The translations under genes and the position numbers were made by a program. Shown here one piece after another: positions 1 to 6,569 of a stretch of DNA of 64,000 nt (its first letter is position 1; each line of letters begins with the position of its first letter). Origin of the DNA: Chloroflexota bacterium (GTDB taxonomy: Bacteria > Chloroflexota > Anaerolineae > UBA2200); the NCBI GenBank assembly GCA_014360905.1, contig JACIWW010000010.1:32168-96167 (forward strand). The letters run 5' to 3'. The notes beneath the pieces were generated by a model, which saw only the letters and a program-made list of their open reading frames with translations, had not been told where the DNA came from and searched no databases.

Positions 1-567
1 AGGGGCTGTTCCCGACAATTCCGTGTGACGTACTGAGAGTCGGAAGCCATCTGCTGCAGCCATTGTCAACCGGGTGCCAGAGAGCTCAGCCAACACGCCT
101 GTTAACACTGGGCGGCTTTCATCCACCGCAGCGGCAAAAGAGACTTGATTGATCATTTCACGCAATGTAGGTGGCTCAAGGCTGACTCCAGTATCCTCAC
201 TTAAGGCCAGAATCAGAGGGAATTCCTGCGCATCAATGCCCTTGATATTTGCTTCGAAGTTGGCACATTTCAGGTTGAGCGTCTGAGTGCGCGTTACCAA
301 CTGCATGTCAATGCGGTCCGGAGGCAAGGAATTGATAAAGTCGGTGAGCAGGCGCGCAGGCACAGTAACAGCTCCATCCTCCTCTACTTTAGCCCCAATC
401 CAACAATTGATGCCAATTTCCAGGTTAGTTGCGGATAATTTCAGCCGTCCTTCGTCCGTGGCCATCAGGACGTTAGAAAGCACAGGCAATGTGCTGCGGG
501 TGGCTACAGCACGGCTAGCGATAGCCAGGCCCTTGGCCAAGTTCTCTTGCAGACAGGAAACTTTCAT
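1..567 (-). CDS. dnaN: DNA polymerase III sliding clamp (beta subunit), C-terminus cut off by window edge
   Basis: Reading the minus strand from ATG at 567 gives about 189 residues beginning MKVSCLQENLAKGLAIASRA, followed by TRSTLPVLSNVLM, both typical of the first domain of the beta clamp. The protein forms the ring that tethers the replicative polymerase to DNA. The frame stays open to base 1, so about half of the usual ~370 residues is missing. A strong Shine-Dalgarno (AAGGAGGT) lies just upstream of the ATG and a sigma-70 promoter at 602-630 serves the gene directly. dnaA is not seen beside it. Seen: start, RBS, N-terminal motif. Identity rests on family knowledge and is secure. Confidence 0.93.
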   Translation of the reverse strand, partial: MKVSCLQENLAKGLAIASRAVATRSTLPVLSNVLMATDEGRLKLSATNLEIGINCWIGAKVEEDGAVTVPARLLTDFINSLPPDRIDMQLVTRTQTLNLKCANFEANIKGIDAQEFPLILALSEDTGVSLEPPTLREMINQVSFAAAVDESRPVLTGVLAELSGTRLTMAAADGFRLSVRHTELSGTAP

Positions 568-601
568 CGGGACCTCCTTGCTCTCAGTATCGGATGATAA
601 T

Positions 602-630
602 AGTATACAGCAAATTTCAGATTGCTTCAA
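602..630 (-). promoter_or_regulatory. sigma-70 promoter of dnaN
   Basis: On the minus strand, TTGAAG (630-625) and TATACT (607-602) are separated by exactly 17 bases. Transcription would start near 595, giving a leader of about 28 bases that carries the dnaN Shine-Dalgarno. Confidence 0.6.
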
Positions 631-694
631 ATACAGGGTGAAAATTGATGCCTTTTTCGGAACTCCCGGATAAACAGTAGGGGTGGGTCTAGCC

Positions 695-1432
695 TCAGAG
701 ATGGGATATGGGAAAGACAGACGCAAGTATGTGTCGCAGCAAAGCGAGGCTGCCTACTTCTATGACAGAGAGCACCAGCCCCAGGGCAAGAGAAAGCCAT
801 GCTTCCCTCCAACTCCGGGCCTGCTGCTCGCGGTGGAGCAGGAGAACAAGAATAGCCGCGTTTACCAAGGTAAGCAGGGATAGAACGCTTAACACACTTG
901 CCAGAAGCAAGGGATAAAGTAAAGCCGAAATGTCAGTCTGTAACAACCATCCGAGTGCGAGGGCTTGCAGCAAGATCACAGCCAGTTCTCCTGCAGTACT
1001 GACGATGCGTTGCTTTTCGGGTTCTCGCCATAGAGTAGAATTAAACAGGGGCAAAACCAAAAAACTCAGGGACAGGCCGCTGGCCATCCCCGCAGCCAGG
1101 CGCAGGGAATTGTTGGGAATGTAGAGCGCTGGCCTGCCAGTGAGGAAGTAAAAATAAGAATTCAGTCCATCTATGGCCCAAAAGACGAGGAAAACGAGCA
1201 ACAAAATCAACAACTTTCCTGGCGGCAACTTGCTAGCATGAAAATGCCCCCTCCACCAAGCAGAGCATAATCCCAGCGTGGCTCCTAAGTACAAGCCCAT
1301 GCACCGTGCGCACAACGGCATCTGGATGCCTGCGACAAAAAGAGAGTGGTCTGGAAGTTGATGGCAGACACCGCTCAAGAACAGCCCAATGTATTTCAAA
1401 AGCCCCGCTGCTTGCAGAAAAGGAGATTGCAT
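695..1432 (-). CDS. DUF2085 family integral membrane protein
   Basis: This 245-residue protein has a conserved N-terminal block with GVCHQLPDHSL and PLCARCMGLYLG, the hallmark of DUF2085 (a CHQ motif followed by CxxC). Several hydrophobic helices follow, about six in all. The conserved His and Cys residues suggest metal or cofactor binding at the membrane, but no biochemical role is established for the family. The promoter at 1442-1469 puts the transcription start within a few bases of the ATG, so the mRNA is probably leaderless; no Shine-Dalgarno is present. It precedes dnaN on the same strand, but dnaN has its own promoter. Confidence 0.85.
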   Translation of the reverse strand: MQSPFLQAAGLLKYIGLFLSGVCHQLPDHSLFVAGIQMPLCARCMGLYLGATLGLCSAWWRGHFHASKLPPGKLLILLLVFLVFWAIDGLNSYFYFLTGRPALYIPNNSLRLAAGMASGLSLSFLVLPLFNSTLWREPEKQRIVSTAGELAVILLQALALGWLLQTDISALLYPLLLASVLSVLSLLTLVNAAILVLLLHREQQARSWREAWLSLALGLVLSVIEVGSLALLRHILASVFPISHL

Positions 1433-1441
1433 ATCGTTGCA

Positions 1442-1469
1442 ATTATAGGGCGATGCTATGGACTGTCAA
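1442..1469 (-). promoter_or_regulatory. consensus sigma-70 promoter giving a leaderless DUF2085 mRNA
   Basis: On the minus strand, TTGACA (1469-1464) and TATAAT (1447-1442) are both perfect consensus hexamers, 16 bases apart. The ATG at 1432 begins only 10 bases after the -10 element, about where RNA polymerase should initiate, which leaves no room for a Shine-Dalgarno. Confidence 0.7.
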
Positions 1470-1512
1470 TTTTTCAGGCAAAGGTTGGTGCTGGTATTTT
1501 GTTCTCACAATG

Positions 1513-1521
1513 TGTTATAAT
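1513..1521 (+). promoter_or_regulatory. extended -10 promoter of the SARP/MalT-like regulator
   Basis: TGTTATAAT combines a perfect TATAAT hexamer with an upstream TG (extended -10), while no good -35 is present. It lies about 60 bases before the start codon at 1582. AAGGAG at 1540-1545 lies well upstream of that start. Confidence 0.5.
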
Positions 1522-1581
1522 TTGTGATAAGTACGAACAAGGAGTTGGAACGTGAACAACTTACACTAGAGTGGCAGAGGC

Positions 1582-4500
1582 ATGGTTAGTTCTTCGCCGT
1601 TGATCGTTACTCAGATACTAACGCCCAAGAAGCGTCCCGATTTGCTGCACCGGCCGCGGCTCGTTGACTTTATCCACGAGCATATTGACCGCAAGTTGCT
1701 GCTCATCTCCGCCTCGGCGGGCTATGGCAAGACCTCATTGCTCATTGATTATGCTCATGATACCGATTTGCCGGTTTGCTGGCTATCCATAGTGGAGTCA
1801 GCACGCGACCCTCGTGTATTTCTGGATTATCTGATTGCTGCGATCAATCACCATTTCCCTGGATTTGGGGAGAACTCGCGCAACTTGCTGCAATCTAGCG
1901 AAACGCTCTCTGATCCCACATTGTTTGTTGGCACATTGGTCAATGAGATCTATGAGAAAATCCCCGATTACTTCGTCGTGATCATAGACGACTATCACCT
2001 CGTTGACGAGAGCCGTGCGGTTAACCATATCGTGGATGCTCTGATTCAGCACTTGCCTGAGAACTGCCATTTCATCATTTCTAGCCGTAGCATCCCTGTG
2101 TTGACTCCTCGTGGCTTGGCCTTGCTCACTGCTCGTCAACAGATCGCTGGTCTCGGCGTGAAAGATCTGCGTTTCACACCCGAGGAAATTCAAGCACTTC
2201 TTTGGCAGAACTATGGACAACGACTTTCTGACGCAGCGGCGCAAGAACTGGCCGAGAAGTCAGAGGGCTGGATTACGGGCATATTGTTGACCACGCACAC
2301 GATGTGGAAAGGACTTTTCGAAGGCATGGTCCGCATCCAGGGGTCTGACAGCAGGGTCTACGAGTACTTGGTCAACGAGGTGTTCAATCTCCAACCCCCC
2401 CAGGTGCAAGATTTTTTGCTTTCCACATCCATCCTGGATGAAATGAGTCCCCTACTCTGCGATGAGCTACTTGAGGTCAGCAACTCTCGCGATATGCTCA
2501 AGTCACTAGAGGAGAAGAACCTGTTTCTGATCCGCCTGGAACGGGGAGAGGAAAGATGGTATCGGTACCATCATTTATTCCGGGAATTTCTGCAGACCAA
2601 GTTCCAGGAGGAAAAGCCCGAACGGGTCCGCGCATTGCATGCGCGCGCTGCTAGAATACTTTGGGAAAGCGGGGCGATAGAGCAGGCGATTCACCATTAT
2701 TTGCTCGCCCAGGACTATCACAGTGCCGTGGAAGCCATTCTCCAGATAGCCCGCGAAACCTTTGATGCTGGCAAGCTCGAAACCCTGACGCGTTGGATTG
2801 ATGCTCTGCCTCCGAACATGCTCCAAGATAGACCTCGCTTGTTGTGGTTTCGGGCCAAGATACATGCTGACATGGGACAATTGGAGCAGGCGACCGAACT
2901 TTTTGAGCAGGCATATGCCGGATTTGCTCGCTCTGAGGATTTGCTGGGTCAGGCGCTCACATTGGTACACAAGAGCACCGTTTTGCGCTTTCAGGGCGAG
3001 TTCAGGGAGGCCATAGAAGCCTGTAAGCAAGCCATTTCTTTGGCGCAGGGAATTGGGCAGCGGGATGATGCGCTGCGCGTTATTGCGGATGCCCATCGGC
3101 AGATTGGCACCTGCCAGGCGAACCTGGGCAATCTGTCGCAAGGCGAAGAAGAATTACGTCAGGCCCTTGATATCTATGAGCAATTACGTTCAACGACCAA
3201 TATCGCCTATGTACACAATGACCTGGGGGCTATCCTGCGGCGTGCAGGCAATCTGACAGGGTCTGAGCTGCACTTCCGACAAGCGCTCGAGATTTGGGAA
3301 AAATTGGGGAATGTGGGCATGGCCGCTCTGACTATCAACAACATAGCCGTTGGCCATTATTATCGTGGGGAATACGCTGAAGCACTTCAGCTCTATGAAA
3401 TGGGCTTGCAACAGGCGCGCAAAGCAGGCTTGGATCGCCCGATGGCTTTCATTCTAGCTGGTATGGGGGATGTGTATAAGGACCAGGGTGCATACGCAGA
3501 AGCATTGAAAGCCTATGAAGAGGGATTACAAGCAGCGCGCCAATCTAGGGAAAGCTTTATCATTAGCTATTTGTTGGATGCTATTGGCAACACCCATCGC
3601 CTGATGGGCAACTTTGCCCAAGCAATAGCTCTCATACGCCAAGCCTATGAGCGAGCACAGGAACGAGATTCTACTTATGAGATAGCATTGTATCAGATTT
3701 CATTGGGTGCGCTCCACTGCCAGCAAGGCAGCATTCGCCAAGCGGAGGCATATCTTGGACAAGCGCGCACCGTCTTCATGCGTAGCAATGCAAAAAGGGA
3801 ATTGGCTAAAGCAAGCCTCTACCTTGCACACGCTTATTATATTGGCGGCCGTTTCCAAGAGGCTTTAGACTGCATACAGACCGTATTGGATTGCTTATTG
3901 ACGTTGGGTTATGACCAGTTTCTCTTGCCCGTTGCCAGGGAAACCAAACGGGTGATTCAATACGCTGTAGCCAATGGCATGGCAGACACCTTGATCAGTG
4001 AGTTGCTAAAGAAAGTGGATGCAGCTACAATGCCGGCCATGGAGGTCGCTGTTACACCGGAACCTGTTGCTCAACCCATCTTATGTATTTACGCCTTTGG
4101 CGAGAGCAAGGTTTTAAGAGGTGATCGACTCATTCCGAACTCCGAATGGGGCACGACCAAGGCAAAGGAACTCTTGTTTTATCTGCTATGTCATAAACAA
4201 CGACGCAAAGATCAGATCGCTAGCGATCTTTGGCCAGAATCATCTACAGCCAAGGTACGTGCTTCCTTTCACGTTACCCTTTACCGCCTGCGTCGTGCTT
4301 TAGCACAGCACGATTGTGTGAAATATGAGGAGGATCGGTATTTCTTCAACCGACGCATCAACTACTGGTTTGATGTAGAGGAATTTGAGCATGCTATTCA
4401 GAACGCGGCTTCGGTCTGGGCTACGAACCGAGCTAGGGCAGCTCAATACTACCATGCAGCTATTGCTCTGTATCACGGCGACTTCCTGGAGGATCTTTCA

Positions 4501-4830
4501 TCTGCTCAAGAATGGTGCCTTTTCAAGAGGGAAGAACTTCGTCAGCAGTATTATATCGCCTTACACCGCCTGGGGCAATATCACGCTGATCAAAGCAACT
4601 ATAAGGCGGCAATTGACTTCTATGAAAAAGCGCTAGAAGTAGATAACTATCAGGAGAATACATATTGGGAAATGATGCGATGCCAAGCACTGTTGGGTGA
4701 ACGTAGTGCCGCACTGAGGACCTACCATCGCCTGGCCAAGGTATTGGAAGAGGAGCTCGATGCCAAACCTGCACGCGAGACAACCGAACTCTATGAGCAG
4801 ATCCTGCGCGGGGAAATCGGCCCAGGTTGA
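1582..4830 (+). CDS. Giant SARP/MalT-like transcriptional activator (ATPase-TPR-wHTH-BTAD)
   Basis: The 1082-residue protein starts with a STAND-type ATPase: P-loop SASAGYGKTS at about 43-52 and a Walker B-like VVIIDDYH near 131-140. A MalT-type middle region follows, then many TPR helices (about 420-800) with tetratricopeptide spacing such as ALQLYEMGLQQARKAG. The C-terminus, from about 830, holds an OmpR/SARP winged helix (WGTTKAKELLFYLLC, with RRKDQIASDLWP) and a bacterial transcriptional activator domain (BTAD, about 935-1075). Such proteins bind DNA through the C-terminal module, with the ATPase-TPR part sensing a ligand or partner. A terminator follows directly, and next to it is a promoter with tandem direct repeats of SARP-operator type, so the neighbours at 4970-6555 are its most likely targets. 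That regulatory link is inference. Confidence 0.88.
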   Translation: MVSSSPLIVTQILTPKKRPDLLHRPRLVDFIHEHIDRKLLLISASAGYGKTSLLIDYAHDTDLPVCWLSIVESARDPRVFLDYLIAAINHHFPGFGENSRNLLQSSETLSDPTLFVGTLVNEIYEKIPDYFVVIIDDYHLVDESRAVNHIVDALIQHLPENCHFIISSRSIPVLTPRGLALLTARQQIAGLGVKDLRFTPEEIQALLWQNYGQRLSDAAAQELAEKSEGWITGILLTTHTMWKGLFEGMVRIQGSDSRVYEYLVNEVFNLQPPQVQDFLLSTSILDEMSPLLCDELLEVSNSRDMLKSLEEKNLFLIRLERGEERWYRYHHLFREFLQTKFQEEKPERVRALHARAARILWESGAIEQAIHHYLLAQDYHSAVEAILQIARETFDAGKLETLTRWIDALPPNMLQDRPRLLWFRAKIHADMGQLEQATELFEQAYAGFARSEDLLGQALTLVHKSTVLRFQGEFREAIEACKQAISLAQGIGQRDDALRVIADAHRQIGTCQANLGNLSQGEEELRQALDIYEQLRSTTNIAYVHNDLGAILRRAGNLTGSELHFRQALEIWEKLGNVGMAALTINNIAVGHYYRGEYAEALQLYEMGLQQARKAGLDRPMAFILAGMGDVYKDQGAYAEALKAYEEGLQAARQSRESFIISYLLDAIGNTHRLMGNFAQAIALIRQAYERAQERDSTYEIALYQISLGALHCQQGSIRQAEAYLGQARTVFMRSNAKRELAKASLYLAHAYYIGGRFQEALDCIQTVLDCLLTLGYDQFLLPVARETKRVIQYAVANGMADTLISELLKKVDAATMPAMEVAVTPEPVAQPILCIYAFGESKVLRGDRLIPNSEWGTTKAKELLFYLLCHKQRRKDQIASDLWPESSTAKVRASFHVTLYRLRRALAQHDCVKYEEDRYFFNRRINYWFDVEEFEHAIQNAASVWATNRARAAQYYHAAIALYHGDFLEDLSSAQEWCLFKREELRQQYYIALHRLGQYHADQSNYKAAIDFYEKALEVDNYQENTYWEMMRCQALLGERSAALRTYHRLAKVLEEELDAKPARETTELYEQILRGEIGPG

Positions 4831-4869
4831 ACAGTGACATAGTCGCATTCGCATAGTTGGATTTGCACG

Positions 4870-4896
4870 AAAATGGGGCTGGGAAAGCCCCTTTTT
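4870..4896 (+). terminator. intrinsic terminator after the SARP-like regulator
   Basis: A 6-bp GC-rich stem GGGGCT/AGCCCC (4875-4880 with 4886-4891) with loop GGGAA is followed by TTTTT and preceded by AAAA. It lies 40 bases after the regulator stop codon, so the downstream mini-ORFs need their own promoter. Confidence 0.8.
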
Positions 4897-4922
4897 CATC
4901 ACTAGCAGCCTGTTTTGGGCCT

Positions 4923-4959
4923 TTTTGTAAGCACTTTTGTAAGCACCCTCCGCTACAAT
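4923..4959 (+). promoter_or_regulatory. activator-type promoter: tandem 12-bp direct repeat plus -10 TACAAT
   Basis: TTTTGTAAGCAC occurs twice back to back (4923-4934 and 4935-4946). A TACAAT -10 hexamer lies at 4954-4959, 7 bases after the second copy. A shorter TTTTG tract at 4913 extends the phasing upstream. No normal -35 exists; the second repeat occupies that place. Known SARP activators (ActII-ORF4, DnrI) bind tandem repeats of about helical period whose last copy ends about 8 bp before the -10. The match to that architecture next to a BTAD regulator gene suggests this is its operator; binding is inferred. Confidence 0.6.
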
Positions 4960-4969
4960 GGATACAGAA

Positions 4970-5041
4970 ATGAGCATTGCGGAACTTATTCTTGAGAGCG
5001 GCAATGCTGTGCGCAAACTTGAGAGGAGGATAAAGAAATGA
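4970..5041 (+). CDS. 23-aa upstream mini-ORF, probably leaderless and translationally coupled
   Basis: ATG at 4970 opens a 23-residue frame (starts MSIAELILESG, ends in a cluster rich in Arg and Lys). Its TGA at 5039-5041 overlaps the ATG of the next mini-ORF (ATGA). The ATG lies 11 bases after the -10 element, so the mRNA would have a leader of only a few bases. The peptide is amphipathic and basic. Its last codons contain the GAGGAGG Shine-Dalgarno of the next gene, so ribosome passage could control access to it. Alternatively it is simply 5' leader sequence. No family is recognised. Confidence 0.45.
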   Translation: MSIAELILESGNAVRKLERRIKK

Positions 5042-5175
5042 GGAAGTGGTTGCCAACTATCTACAAACTCGCGAACAGCAATACCGTGCGCCTAGTGTGG
5101 ATCTTGCTGGTTATCAGTGCATTGGTGCTAGGCAGCGGTGCTCCTGAAGCTTTTGGTGGCACTGGCGGTGGATGA
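5038..5175 (+). CDS. 45-aa single-TM peptide with Gly-rich tail
   Basis: ATG at 5038 follows the Shine-Dalgarno GAGGAGGA by 8 bases and gives 45 residues. There is a basic N-terminus (MRKWLPTIYKL), one hydrophobic helix at about 18-33 (VRLVWILLVISALVLG), and an extracytoplasmic-looking tail GSGAPEAFGGTGGG. By composition it could be a small membrane protein or a pre-peptide released after cleavage of the helix. It sits behind the repeat-bearing promoter and before DUF5317 and an Os1348-like peptide, which suggests one locus. I recognise no named family; a signalling or modified-peptide role is only inference. The strong RBS and the coupling to the upstream mini-ORF support real translation. 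Confidence 0.65.
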   Translation: MRKWLPTIYKLANSNTVRLVWILLVISALVLGSGAPEAFGGTGGG

Positions 5176-5245
5176 TTGTGGTCTAGGCTGCATGACCAGT
5201 GTATAGACTCTTGTGCTACATATTGCCTAGCGCGTTTCTCTTGAC

Positions 5246-5839
5246 ATGATCCTTATAGCTGCGATTGTGGCTTCCATTGTCGTTGCGCTGCTACGAGGGG
5301 GACGGTTTACTAATCTAATTAACATTCCGTTACGATGGGGGCTTCTGGCAGTGACAGCGTTTGCCATTCAAGCCCTCTTTATTTACCAAAAGCCGATACA
5401 CAAAAGCATTGGCGTCTGGGGATGGCAAGAGATACTCTTTATGGTGTCGCATCTATTGTTGCTGGCGACTGTTTGGGCAAACCGCCATCTGCCCGGAGTC
5501 AAACTAATCGGACTGGGTTTGCTGCTGAACTTTATCGTGATGGTTGTTAACGGGGGCTGGATGCCGGTTACTCCTGAGGCAGTGGTTAAGGTAGGACATA
5601 CTGGACTTGTCCCTTCCTTGGAATCTGGTACACGCGTATATAGCAGCAAGAACATTATCTTGCCAAGGGAGCGGACGAAATTGCAGTTTCTATCTGATGT
5701 CTTGGTCTTGGCCAGGCCCTTCCCAATCCCAACGGTTTTCAGCATCGGGGATATATTGGTTGCAGCGGGTGTCTTTTTGCTCATACAAGGAGCGATGTTG
5801 GGACATGTGGGAAGCGCTGGCGCCGATAAAACGGTTTAG
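5246..5839 (+). CDS. DUF5317 family membrane protein
   Basis: This 197-residue protein has about five hydrophobic segments. It contains the GGWMPVTPEA and ILPRERTKLQFLSDVLVL-type blocks, the latter followed by GDILVAAGVFLL, characteristic of DUF5317. The function is unknown; the protein should sit in the cytoplasmic membrane. No clear Shine-Dalgarno precedes ATG 5246. The downstream Os1348-like gene begins 9 bases after its stop with a strong RBS, so the two are co-transcribed. The N-terminus (MILIAAIVASIVVALL) is itself a TM helix rather than a cleavable signal. Confidence 0.82.
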   Translation: MILIAAIVASIVVALLRGGRFTNLINIPLRWGLLAVTAFAIQALFIYQKPIHKSIGVWGWQEILFMVSHLLLLATVWANRHLPGVKLIGLGLLLNFIVMVVNGGWMPVTPEAVVKVGHTGLVPSLESGTRVYSSKNIILPRERTKLQFLSDVLVLARPFPIPTVFSIGDILVAAGVFLLIQGAMLGHVGSAGADKTV

Positions 5840-5848
5840 GAGGGAATG

Positions 5849-6064
5849 ATGACGACAGCATCTCTTTCTCAAATTATTGGCACAGCCGTTATTGATGACG
5901 GTTTTCGGAGCGCTCTCTTGAGCAATCCCAAGCGCGCTCTAGCCCAGTTCAATCTGGAGGCCAATGAACTGCGCAGCATCGCGTCCATCCGCGCTAACAC
6001 AATCGAGCAGTTCGCTGAGCAATTGATTGTATGGATGAACGATCACGAACCAGAGTGGGCATAG
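5849..6064 (+). CDS. Os1348/NHLP-clan leader-like small protein
   Basis: The 71-residue protein matches the helical leader domain of the nitrile-hydratase-like leader peptide clan (Os1348/Franean1_4349 type) in pattern: IIGTAVIDDGFRSALLSNP, then RALAQFNLEANELRSI. In known systems this domain guides RiPP-modifying enzymes, but some members are stand-alone. No Gly-Gly site or distinct core follows; the protein ends MNDHEPEWA. Two ATGs compete; GGAGG at 5839-5843 lies 2 bases from the first (5846) and 5 from the second, so 5849 is preferred. No cyclase, protease or YcaO gene is nearby, so a classical RiPP cassette is not shown. Family assignment is from memory of the pattern. Confidence 0.65.
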   Translation: MTTASLSQIIGTAVIDDGFRSALLSNPKRALAQFNLEANELRSIASIRANTIEQFAEQLIVWMNDHEPEWA

Positions 6065-6093
6065 TTTAGGATAGAATAGCGGGAATTTACTTC

Positions 6094-6555
6094 ATGAACC
6101 AATCTTCTCGTGCTTTGATGCCATGCAGGATATTGCTCGTTGATGATGAGCAGGAGATCCTCGATATCTTGGTACGAGTGCTGAGACCGGCAGGGTACGA
6201 AGTGGACACGGCTAGCAATGGGCAGGCGGCCCTGCAAAGGATAGCGTATCAGGATTATGACCTGATCATTACCAACATTAGGATGCCCGTTCTGGATGGG
6301 CGGGCATTCTATCGCCAATTGTGTGCTTTGTATCCCCACTTGAGCCAGCGCGTCGTCTTCTGTACCGGTGATACAGCTGATGTGGCCACGCAAAGCTTTT
6401 TGAACTGCACCGGCGCCCCGGTAATCTTCAAGCCGTTCCAACTGAGCACCGTGTTGGAAATGGTATCGTACAAGTTGGCTGTATGCCGCGCCCCGATTCC
6501 AGTCCCGCCCTCACAGCGGTCTCAAACAGAGGCAGTCGTTTTGCCAACGACTTGA
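6094..6555 (+). CDS. Response-regulator receiver domain with Asn at the phosphoacceptor site
   Basis: The 153-residue protein is a lone receiver domain: acidic pair D17-D18 (ILLVDDEQE), conserved Thr in VVFCTGD, and conserved Lys in VIFKPF. The position of the phosphorylatable Asp reads IITNIRMP, an AAC codon giving N61. Without Asp the domain cannot accept phosphate in the usual way, so it probably acts as a pseudo-receiver that binds partners constitutively or through another input. A short Pro/Ser/Gln tail follows, with no output domain. It ends the locus begun by the SARP-like regulator and converges with dinG, the two stops being 14 bases apart. Confidence 0.85.
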   Translation: MNQSSRALMPCRILLVDDEQEILDILVRVLRPAGYEVDTASNGQAALQRIAYQDYDLIITNIRMPVLDGRAFYRQLCALYPHLSQRVVFCTGDTADVATQSFLNCTGAPVIFKPFQLSTVLEMVSYKLAVCRAPIPVPPSQRSQTEAVVLPTT

Positions 6556-6569
6556 GAAATCTGCTGTCC

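Noticed and set aside
4523..5056. 177-codon open frame on the minus strand spanning the mini-ORF promoter
   Set aside because: It is antisense to the BTAD domain and crosses the terminator and repeat-bearing promoter, with no protein-like pattern.
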